NCBI RefSeq assembly: GCF_018678075.1
Contig: NZ_JAHHIR010000077.1
Location: 1-51,374 of the forward strand
Source: Epibacterium ulvae
GTDB lineage: Bacteria; Pseudomonadota; Alphaproteobacteria; Rhodobacterales; Rhodobacteraceae
Direction: 5' to 3'
Length of the DNA: 51,374 bases
Shown here piece after piece: positions 22,927 through 30,242 of the stretch. Position 1 is the stretch's first letter. Each line of letters begins with the position of its first letter. A program made the position numbers and the translations under genes. The notes below the pieces were generated by a model. That model did no database searches. It was not told where the DNA came from and worked only from the letters and a program-made list of their open reading frames with translations.

Positions 22927-25038
22927 ATGGTAGTTAGTAAATCCCACGAAAGTGACATGGTCTGGATGGCGGGCAGCTATTCGGTGAAAGATCTGTTCAT
23001 GAAGCGGGCGATTGTGCGGGAGGGGTTGAGCCAACTGACCGAAACCACAATCGAGATCCAGTCCAAGAACAAAGCGGTGAAGCTGGATCAATTGGTCGGC
23101 AAAACCATGAACCTGCATGTGAGCGCGGCGGACAAGACCGAGCGCCGGTTTGCAGGCCTGTGTGTGTCCATCGAAAACATGGGGTTTCGCGATGGATACG
23201 GGCTTTATGTAGCAGAGGTGCGCCCTTGGCTGTGGCTGTTGACGCGTACTACGGATTGCCGTGTGTTCCAGGAAAAGACCGCCGTTCAGATCATCAAACA
23301 GATCTTTAGCGATCATGGGTTCAGCGATTTCCAAGACAAGCTGAGCGAGACCTATGAGGTGCGTGAATATTGCGTGCAATACCGCGAAAGCGACTACGAC
23401 TTTATCTGTCGGTTGATGGAAGAAGAGGGGATCTACTTTTATTTCGACAGCGAAAGCGGTGCTGACACGGTGGAGAAGATGATCCTATGCGATGGGATCA
23501 GTGCGCATTCGCCGGTCGCGGGCCATGCGGATATCGAATTTCATGCGCGTGATGACAATGACCGCCGCCGCGAGGATCATATCTCAGAACTGTCGATGGC
23601 AGAGAACCTGACCACCGGGAAAGTGTCGTTGAATGACTTTGATTTCCTGACCCCCTCTGCGGGGCTGGAGGTCAGCAGTGCCATTCCCAAAGGCTCGCAC
23701 AATCATAAGAGTTTCGAATTCTATGACTATCCCGGCCATTACCGCAAGGAAACCGGGCTGGGGAACAAACAGGCGCGGGTGCGGATGGAGGCTGAGGCGA
23801 TCCGCTACAAGCGCTGGCGCGGTGCGTCCAATGTGCGCACAATGGGGACCGGCAATACGTTCAAGCTGAAAGAACACCCGGACAAGGTTTTGAACGGCGA
23901 GTATCTGGTGACGGATGCGACGCATTATCTGCAAGTGTCAGGCGACTATTCCGAACGGGAACAGCGCAAGACCAAGGACAGCGATCAGGGCGAGATGCGG
24001 CGCGATATCAAGCCTGCGAATTTGGAATTCCCCGAAGAAGTTGCCGGGGACTCATATTCCTCCACCTTTGGGGCGATCGAAAAGGCCGAGCAGTTCCGCG
24101 CCCCGCTGGTGACCGCCTGGCCTGAGATCAGCGGTCTGCATACGGCGACGGTTGTGGGCTCAAGCGGCGAAGAGATCTGGACCGACGAACATGGGCGGAT
24201 CAAGATCCAGTTCCATTGGGATCGCGAAGGAAAGAAGGACGAGAAATCCTCGTGTTTTGTGCGGGTGATGACGCCATGGTCCGGAACAGACTGGGGCATG
24301 GTTGCGATCCCGCGCATGGGTCAGGAAGTGGTGATCCAGTTTGAGGAAGGTGACCCGGATCGGCCGATCTGTACGGGGATGTTGTTCAACAAGGACACGA
24401 TGCCGCCTTACACATACCCGGATGATCAGACGCAATTGGGGATCAAGACCAACTCCTCCAAAGGGGGCGGTGGTTATAACGAATTGATGTTTGACGATAA
24501 AAAAGACAGTGAGCTGATGCGCGTTCAGGCGCAAAAAGACCATCAGATGCTGATCAAGGACCGGTCAACGGTGACGATCGGTCTGGAGGCTCCCTCGCCC
24601 GAGGTGACGTCGGCGGATGACAAATCCTATGTGATGACGGTTGAGGAACATGTCACCGAGACAGTCAACAAGGGCGATCGGACCGAAACCGTGAAGACGG
24701 GCAACAAAATCGAGACCATCGAAAAAGGCGACATGACCGAGACGATCAAGATGGGCGACAAAACGGAAACCATCGAGATGGGCGATCACAAGGAAACCGT
24801 GAAGCTTGGCAATCTGACGGTGGATGTGACGGCCGGGAAGGTCAAGATGACGGCGGGGATGGAGATCTTGCTGCAGGTCGGTGCGTCCTCGGTCAAGATC
24901 GACAATTCCGGTGTGACAATCAAAGGACCGATGATCAAGATCGAGGGCAGTGGTATGGTGGAAGCCAAAGCCCCGATGACGACGGTCAAAGGCGATGCAA
25001 TGCTTACCCTAAAGGGTGGCCTGACGATGATTAACTAG
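22927..25038 (+). CDS. vgrG: VgrG (TssI) spike protein
   Basis: A 703-residue VgrG trimer subunit, the T6SS puncturing spike. It has an N-terminal gp27-like part (LTETTIEIQSKNKAVKLDQL, YCVQYRESDYDFICRLMEEE, GIYFYF). The gp5 OB-fold follows, around TDEHGRIKIQFHWDREGK, with VRVMTPWSGTDWGMVAIPRM and GQEVVIQFEEGDPDRPICTG. A beta-helix C-terminus contains a repeated GD.TETI-type motif (about residues 575-625). It ends at a short Gly/Met/Lys-rich tail (GDAMLTLKGGLTMIN) with no enzymatic extension, so it is a structural rather than an evolved VgrG. The ribosome site GGAAGGAGGAG precedes ATG 22927. A small accessory gene and a PAAR gene follow. Confidence 0.96.
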   Translation: MVVSKSHESDMVWMAGSYSVKDLFMKRAIVREGLSQLTETTIEIQSKNKAVKLDQLVGKTMNLHVSAADKTERRFAGLCVSIENMGFRDGYGLYVAEVRPWLWLLTRTTDCRVFQEKTAVQIIKQIFSDHGFSDFQDKLSETYEVREYCVQYRESDYDFICRLMEEEGIYFYFDSESGADTVEKMILCDGISAHSPVAGHADIEFHARDDNDRRREDHISELSMAENLTTGKVSLNDFDFLTPSAGLEVSSAIPKGSHNHKSFEFYDYPGHYRKETGLGNKQARVRMEAEAIRYKRWRGASNVRTMGTGNTFKLKEHPDKVLNGEYLVTDATHYLQVSGDYSEREQRKTKDSDQGEMRRDIKPANLEFPEEVAGDSYSSTFGAIEKAEQFRAPLVTAWPEISGLHTATVVGSSGEEIWTDEHGRIKIQFHWDREGKKDEKSSCFVRVMTPWSGTDWGMVAIPRMGQEVVIQFEEGDPDRPICTGMLFNKDTMPPYTYPDDQTQLGIKTNSSKGGGGYNELMFDDKKDSELMRVQAQKDHQMLIKDRSTVTIGLEAPSPEVTSADDKSYVMTVEEHVTETVNKGDRTETVKTGNKIETIEKGDMTETIKMGDKTETIEMGDHKETVKLGNLTVDVTAGKVKMTAGMEILLQVGASSVKIDNSGVTIKGPMIKIEGSGMVEAKAPMTTVKGDAMLTLKGGLTMIN

Positions 25039-25047
25039 GTGGTGGGT

Positions 25048-25641
25048 ATGAGCGGTCGATTTGATAATCTGGTGAAAGTGCCACCGGATCCTGTGGCCAA
25101 ATTGTTGTCGCGTGCCAATGTGTTGTTGAAGACGCCTCTGGAGGCGCCTCCGACGGCTTCGGCTGCGATGGTTTTGGATGAGCTGGAACAAAAAAGCGCC
25201 CTGGTGGATCTGTTGCGGGTCTGGGGCGTGTTGTTGCCTGCGCGTGAACGGGTGTGGTGGTCCTGTCTGGCGGCGCGCGACTATATCGGGCCGCGCAGCC
25301 CCAACGATCCACCGTCACTGGCCACGTCCGAGGCCTGGGTGCTGGATCCGTCCGAGGAAAACCGTGATGCGGCGCGGGTGACCATTGATCACGCCTATGT
25401 GGATGATGACACGGTGAACTGCGCGCTGGCGGTTCTGTATCACGACGGAACCCTTGGGCCTGGCGATTTGCGGCAATATCCGGCCCCTGCCGGGGCGGCA
25501 GAAACTGCGGCTTTTGCGATGAATATGGTAGCCTTGGGTCAATTGTCTGATAAGTTTGAAGAACACGGCCGCTTGCTGGTAGACCGCGCATTGGATATTG
25601 CCAAAGGAGGCCGTGGTGTGATCGCGGTCAACGACGCGTGA
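25048..25641 (+). CDS. T6SS-associated accessory protein, possibly DUF6931
   Basis: A 197-residue soluble protein without signal peptide. It is mostly helical, with blocks LVDLLRVWGVLLPARERVWW, SCLAARDYIG and AETAAFAMNMVALGQLSDKF. It resembles small proteins placed between vgrG and PAAR genes, which I recall as DUF6931; I hold this family assignment with little certainty. ATG 25048 lies 9 bases after the vgrG stop. By position it could be an adaptor loading cargo on the spike, comparable in role but not obviously in sequence to DUF4123 or DUF1795 adaptors. Confidence 0.6.
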   Translation: MSGRFDNLVKVPPDPVAKLLSRANVLLKTPLEAPPTASAAMVLDELEQKSALVDLLRVWGVLLPARERVWWSCLAARDYIGPRSPNDPPSLATSEAWVLDPSEENRDAARVTIDHAYVDDDTVNCALAVLYHDGTLGPGDLRQYPAPAGAAETAAFAMNMVALGQLSDKFEEHGRLLVDRALDIAKGGRGVIAVNDA

Positions 25642-25700
25642 TCGCCGCTTGGGTCGGTCGCGCGAAATGTGATTTGTTTGAAGAGTATATGAGGTAACGG

Positions 25701-26000
25701 ATGACTATGCCCCAGGCCCGAGTGGCGGATCTGCACGCATGTATGTTGCCCTCTACGCCGCCACCGCCCGTATTGCCGGTGCCGACGCCGATCCTGCCAC
25801 CTTGTGCGGTGCAAGTGCTGGTGGGCAAAATGCCCGCAGCCCGGATGACTGATATGTGCACGGCGGTCCCGCCGCACCCCATCATCAAAGGGTCCGGTAC
25901 GGTTTTGATCCAGAAATTGCCGGCAGCGCGGATGATGGATCAGGCAGCCTGTGGTGGGATGATCGTCAAAGGTGAATTCACCGTGCTTGTCGGCGGGTGA
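25701..26000 (+). CDS. PAAR-domain spike-tip protein
   Basis: A 99-residue PAAR protein that caps the VgrG trimer. The PAAR pattern is visible as two related halves: VADLHACML then PPCAVQVLVGKMPAARMTDM, and TAVPPHPIIKGSGTVLIQKL then PAARMMDQAACGGMIVKGEF. The two literal PAAR motifs (MPAARMTD, LPAARMMD) and His/Cys residues suit the zinc-binding tip. It has no toxin extension. A Pro-rich insert (STPPPPVLPVPTPILPP) lies near the start. It is 6 bases before the FHA gene. Confidence 0.93.
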   Translation: MTMPQARVADLHACMLPSTPPPPVLPVPTPILPPCAVQVLVGKMPAARMTDMCTAVPPHPIIKGSGTVLIQKLPAARMMDQAACGGMIVKGEFTVLVGG

Positions 26001-26006
26001 TCGGCC

Positions 26007-27410
26007 ATGGGCGTACGGCTTAAATTTCAAAGCTCAGGATCGGTGCCCGGACGGGGCAAGCCGGTTGTGATGAACGGACCCAGCCTGACCGTTGGGCGGG
26101 GTGCGGGCTGTGATCTGGTCTTGCCCGACCCGGACCAGCAGCTGTCGCGCAATCACTGTGTGATTGAGGACCACAATGGCAATCTGGTTGTTGTGGATCT
26201 GAGCGCCAATGGCACGTTTTTGAATTATGCCAAGATCCCATTGGGCCGCACGCCGACGCCGTTGAATGACGGTGATGTTTTATGTGTGGGCAATTATGAG
26301 CTGGTGGTTGAGGTTTTCGACAGTGCCGCCGCCATGGATCCGCTGAATTTGGCCCCGGCGGCTGCGGTTGCGGCCTCCCCCGGTGTGGCGGAAAATGCAC
26401 CCGACCCGCTGGCCCTGTTGGATGATGCAGGTCCCGGTGGTGATTTCCTGGATGATCTGTTGGGGGAGGGGCCGACCGGCCCGTCGCAGTTGAAACCTGC
26501 CGACCCGATTGACGATCTGTTGCCCCCGATGGGCGAAGACGAAGACCCATTTTTTGCCAAACCACAGGACGGACGCGACGGCGAAGGTGCCAGCTTGCCA
26601 CATCACGCCCCGTCTGCCTCGGACAGTTTTGCAAGCTCTGCCGCGCCGCAATCCTCGGTCATTCCGGATGATTGGGATGATGAGTTTTTCTCGGACCTTG
26701 GCCCAAAAGACGCGCCAGACCCGGCACCTGCCGCCGCGCCACTAGCGGCTGAACCCGTAGCAGATACACCGTTTGATGACCCGCCTGAGCCCGCACCCGC
26801 TGCTGCGCCTGTTGCCACAGCCGAGTCCGCAGATGCGTTGCAGGCCTTGTTGCAGGGTTTGGGCGCTGAAGATCTGAAAATCGACGCGGATGAGCATCAC
26901 AGCACCTTCCTGCGGATGGGGCGGGTGATGAAAACCTTGGTCACGGGGCTGCGCGAAATCCTGATGACGCGCACCACGATCAAGTCCGAGTTTCGCATTG
27001 AGCAGACGATGATTTCGGCCGGGGGCAATAACCCGCTGAAATTCTCGATCACGCCGGAACAGGCGATCGAGGCAATGGTGCGCCCGGCGACCAAAGGATA
27101 CCTCAGCCCGGAAAGCGCCGCCAATCAGGCGCTGGATGACATCAAAGCCCATGAGGTGGCGATGGTCACCGGTATGGAAGCCGCCCTCAAAGGGGTATTG
27201 TCGCGCTTGGATCCCAAGATGCTGGAAGGCCAGATCGAACAACGCGGAGGTCTTGGCGGGCTCTTGCGGGGGAAGAAGGCGCAGTATTGGGACGTCTACG
27301 AAAAGCTTTACGCCGAGATCGCAGATCAGGCGAAAAACGATTTCCATGAGTTGTTCAGCCGTGAATTCGCCAAGGCCTATCAGGCCCAGTTGGAACGGCT
27401 CAAAAATTAA
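26007..27410 (+). CDS. tagH: FHA-domain T6SS activator (Fha/TagH)
   Basis: A 467-residue protein with an N-terminal FHA phosphothreonine-binding domain (about residues 20-95: LTVGRGAGCDLVLPDPDQQL, SRNHCVIED, DLSANGTFLN). A long Asp/Pro/Ala-rich linker (about 105-270) contains the short acidic motifs DFLDDLLGEG and DPIDDLLPPMGED. The C-terminal conserved T6SS-FHA region follows (LRMGRVMKTLVTGLREILMT, RTTIKSEFRIEQT, HELFSREFAKAYQAQ). Fha is the phosphorylation target and readout of the PpkA/PppA switch encoded downstream. The linker motifs resemble those in the giant sheath-like fusion, which may point to a shared partner. Confidence 0.92.
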   Translation: MGVRLKFQSSGSVPGRGKPVVMNGPSLTVGRGAGCDLVLPDPDQQLSRNHCVIEDHNGNLVVVDLSANGTFLNYAKIPLGRTPTPLNDGDVLCVGNYELVVEVFDSAAAMDPLNLAPAAAVAASPGVAENAPDPLALLDDAGPGGDFLDDLLGEGPTGPSQLKPADPIDDLLPPMGEDEDPFFAKPQDGRDGEGASLPHHAPSASDSFASSAAPQSSVIPDDWDDEFFSDLGPKDAPDPAPAAAPLAAEPVADTPFDDPPEPAPAAAPVATAESADALQALLQGLGAEDLKIDADEHHSTFLRMGRVMKTLVTGLREILMTRTTIKSEFRIEQTMISAGGNNPLKFSITPEQAIEAMVRPATKGYLSPESAANQALDDIKAHEVAMVTGMEAALKGVLSRLDPKMLEGQIEQRGGLGGLLRGKKAQYWDVYEKLYAEIADQAKNDFHELFSREFAKAYQAQLERLKN

Positions 27411-27454
27411 GGCGCGGTCCGCGCCGATCGGGAGATTGGGTGCAGATCGCACCC
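27411..27454 (+). other. two tandem hairpins between tagH and tssK
   Basis: GGCGCG-GTC-CGCGCC (27411-27425) and GGGTGC-AGATC-GCACCC (27438-27454) are perfect 6-bp inverted repeats directly after the tagH stop. No T-run follows. The ribosome site AAGGAGAAGGAG of tssK starts just after the second. They may reduce read-through or set a processing site dividing the long operon. Confidence 0.5.
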
Positions 27455-27473
27455 CAAGGAGAAGGAGAGGCAT

Positions 27474-28814
27474 TTGTCCTGGGACAGTAAGGTGCTTTGG
27501 ACCGAAGGGTTGTTTCTACAGCCCCATCACCTGCAACAGCAGGACCGTTATGCCGAGGGGCTGATCTCCGGCCTAGCGCGACGTATTCGCCCCTATGCCT
27601 GGGGCGTCACCGCGCTTGAGATCGACCATGAAGCGTTGAAAATCGGCCAGTTCGCGGTGAAGTCCTGCGAGGGGCTGACCCATGACGGAACCGTGTTTCG
27701 GGTGCCGATGGCGGATGCTCATCCGCCCGCGCTGGAAGTGCCGCAAACGGTTAAGGACTGTGTGATTTACCTGACGGTGCCGCAACGCAGGCAAGGTGCG
27801 GTCGAAGTCGACCTGAGCGGCACGGAACGGTCCGCCAGCCGCTTGCGTCCGGCTACGCAGGAAGTGACCGATGTGACCTCAACCGAGATGAAACCGGTTG
27901 AGATCGACGTGGGCAAGCTGCGCCTGCAATTTGCGCTGGAGGTGGATGATCTGGCGGATCTGCTGGCCATCCCGATCGCGCGGGTGATCGAGGTGCGCGC
28001 AGATCAGGAAATCATTCTGGATCAGGCCTTTATCCCGTCGTGCCTGGATGTGCGGGCTGCGCCTGCCTTGTTCGGGTTCCTGCGGGAATTGGAAGGTCTG
28101 TTGGGGCACCGGATGGAGGCGTTAGCCGGTCGTTTGGCCGAGGCGGGCGGTGCACGGGGTGTGGCCGATATCTCGGACTTTATGCTGCTGACCGTGGTCA
28201 ACCGCGCGCTGCCATTGGTGCGCCATATGGCACAGGTCGAAAACCTGCACCCCGAAGATCTGTTTGCGGCCTGTGGGATGTTGGCCGGCGAGCTGTCGAC
28301 CTTTATGGCGGCGGACAAACAAGCGCCGGTTCTGCCGCCCTATACCCATGCGGATCTGACCAATTGTTTTGCGCCAACCGTGCGCACCCTGCGCCAATAT
28401 CTGAGCGCGGTGCTGGAACAAAGCGCCATTCCGATTAAGTTGGAGCCGCGCAAATACGGCATCTCGGTCGGGGTAATTGCAGATCGCAAGCTGATCGGCA
28501 ACGCGGGTTTCGTGTTGGCGGTGGATGCCGACATCCCCGCCGAAGACGTGCGCCGTCACTTCGCTGGTCAGACCAAGATCGGCCCGGTGGAAGAGATCCG
28601 GCAATTGGTGAACTCGGCCCTGCCGGGGATCACATTGCGGCCACTGCCGGTGGCACCGCGTCAGATCCCTTATCACGCGGGCGTGGTCTACTTCGAGCTG
28701 GACGCGGACAATACCTATTGGGGGAAAATGACCACCTCGGGCGGTATCGCGGTGCATGTATCGGGGCAATATCCGGGGCTCAAGATGGAGCTTTGGGCAA
28801 TTCGGAACGGGTAA
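27474..28814 (+). CDS. tssK: TssK baseplate-membrane connector
   Basis: A 446-residue TssK protein of usual length. The family-defining N-terminus is VLWTEGLFLQPHHLQQQDRY. Further blocks are SAVLEQS-like LSAVLEQSAIPIKLEPRKYG and the C-terminal HAGVVYFELDADNTYWGKM. TssK links the baseplate wedges to the TssL/TssM membrane complex. It begins with TTG 27474 after AAGGAGAAGGAG; no ATG exists that would keep the conserved start. tssL follows after 12 bases. Confidence 0.96.
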   Translation: MSWDSKVLWTEGLFLQPHHLQQQDRYAEGLISGLARRIRPYAWGVTALEIDHEALKIGQFAVKSCEGLTHDGTVFRVPMADAHPPALEVPQTVKDCVIYLTVPQRRQGAVEVDLSGTERSASRLRPATQEVTDVTSTEMKPVEIDVGKLRLQFALEVDDLADLLAIPIARVIEVRADQEIILDQAFIPSCLDVRAAPALFGFLRELEGLLGHRMEALAGRLAEAGGARGVADISDFMLLTVVNRALPLVRHMAQVENLHPEDLFAACGMLAGELSTFMAADKQAPVLPPYTHADLTNCFAPTVRTLRQYLSAVLEQSAIPIKLEPRKYGISVGVIADRKLIGNAGFVLAVDADIPAEDVRRHFAGQTKIGPVEEIRQLVNSALPGITLRPLPVAPRQIPYHAGVVYFELDADNTYWGKMTTSGGIAVHVSGQYPGLKMELWAIRNG

Positions 28815-28826
28815 GCGGGAAGCAGC

Positions 28827-30242
28827 ATGGCAGATTTTGACGATCCATTTGCAGAACCGGGTGATACCGATAAAACGGTGATCAAACCCAATCCGGGCGG
28901 GCGTCGCCCGGCGGCGGCTCCTATGGCTGCGCAACCCCCGGTGCAGGCTGCGGAACCCGTGGCCGAGACGCCTGAGTTGGACGCCTTTGGCCTGCCACAA
29001 CCGGCAGCTCCGGCCGCGCCCAAGGCGGCAGCCTCCAAGGCCACGCAGGTGGCGTTGACCGGGATGAACCAGCTGACGGCTTGCGCGACCTCGCTGTTTG
29101 CGCTGATCAGTCGGATCCGCAACCGTGCCCAGCATATGGACCCAGATAAGTTACGCCAAAGCGTTGTGGCCGAGGTGCGCGCCTTTGAAAATCGTGCGCT
29201 CAAGGCGGGGATCACCGCGCAGACGGTCAAAATCGCGCGTTATGCGCTATGTGCGACATTGGATGATGTGGTGCTGAACACGCCATGGGGCGGGCAGTCG
29301 TCCTGGGGTCTGCAGTCCATGGTCGGCACGTTTCACCGCGAAACCGTGGGCGGTGACCGGTTCTATGATCTGCTGGCCCGGCTGGAAAAGGAACCCGCTA
29401 CCAATATCGACATGCTGGAGTTCCTGTATATGTGCATGTCGCTGGGGTTTGAGGGCCGCCTGCGCGTTGAGCAGGGCGGCAGCGAAAAACACCTACAGAT
29501 CCGCGCCGGTCTGGCCCGGATTATTCGCGGCCAACGGGGCAATGTGGAACGGGATTTGTCACCGCGTTGGAAGGGGTTGGACAAACCGTTCAAAGCCCTG
29601 TCTGCCTGGCGTCTGGTCTGGTTGACGCTGGCGGTTCTGAGCACGGTTCTGGCGCTGCAGTTTGCGGGCCTCAGCTGGGCATTGTCGCGCGATACCGAAA
29701 ATGTGGTTGGTCAGCTGTCGGTGGTCGAAAGCGGTCCCGTTGCGGTTCTGGAACGGCGCGCGCCGCCGCCACCGCCGCCACCCCCAACGCCCACGATCGA
29801 GGAACAGGTGGCCAAAGTGTCAGGCTTCCTTGAAGCAGAAATCGCCGATGGCGTGGTCGAGGTTTTCCAATCGGGCAATACGTTGATCATTCGACTGGTC
29901 GGCTCTGGCATGTTCGGGTCCGGATCGGACCAATTGCAACGCGGATTTGTGGGCCCGGTTGACCGGGTGGCGCGGTCGTTGAACGATGAAAAGGGGCGGC
30001 TGATCGTGGTTGGACATTCGGACAATATTCCCATCCGCTCGTCTCGGTTTCCGTCCAATATGGCGCTGTCCCTGGCGCGGGCAAAATCGGTGATGACGGG
30101 CATGGCCAAAGTGATCGCCGATCCGGAGCGTCTGTCGGCCGAGGGTCGCGCAGACAAAGAACCCATCGCCGACAATGGCACCAGAGCCGGGCGGGCTCGC
30201 AACCGGCGGATTGAAGTCTTGCTGATCCAGGAGGCCGAATAA
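28827..30242 (+). CDS. tssL: TssL (DotU) membrane protein with C-terminal OmpA peptidoglycan-binding domain
   Basis: 471 residues. A cytoplasmic DotU domain (about 70-240: LTACATSLFALISRIRNRAQ, ATLDDVVLNTPWGGQSSWG, FHRETVGGDRFYDLL) follows an Ala/Pro-rich N-terminus. One membrane helix lies at about 261-281 (RLVWLTLAVLSTVLALQFAG). A Pro hinge (PPPPPPPPTP) leads to a periplasmic OmpA/MotB domain (about 330-470: RLIVVGHSDNIPIRSSRFPS, LSAEGRADKEPIADN, RARNRRIEVLL). The OmpA part should bind peptidoglycan and may compensate for the absence of a recognisable TssJ or TagL. The stop overlaps the tssM start by one base. Confidence 0.96.
   Translation: MADFDDPFAEPGDTDKTVIKPNPGGRRPAAAPMAAQPPVQAAEPVAETPELDAFGLPQPAAPAAPKAAASKATQVALTGMNQLTACATSLFALISRIRNRAQHMDPDKLRQSVVAEVRAFENRALKAGITAQTVKIARYALCATLDDVVLNTPWGGQSSWGLQSMVGTFHRETVGGDRFYDLLARLEKEPATNIDMLEFLYMCMSLGFEGRLRVEQGGSEKHLQIRAGLARIIRGQRGNVERDLSPRWKGLDKPFKALSAWRLVWLTLAVLSTVLALQFAGLSWALSRDTENVVGQLSVVESGPVAVLERRAPPPPPPPPTPTIEEQVAKVSGFLEAEIADGVVEVFQSGNTLIIRLVGSGMFGSGSDQLQRGFVGPVDRVARSLNDEKGRLIVVGHSDNIPIRSSRFPSNMALSLARAKSVMTGMAKVIADPERLSAEGRADKEPIADNGTRAGRARNRRIEVLLIQEAE

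Noticed and set aside
21898-23379. Open frame of 493 codons on the minus strand opposite the fusion and vgrG
   Set aside because: It spans the junction of two real plus-strand genes and shows no family features.
24640-24830. Repeated motif in the vgrG 3' end considered as a DNA repeat element
   Set aside because: It follows the codon frame and encodes the ordinary GD.TETI beta-helix repeats of VgrG C-termini.
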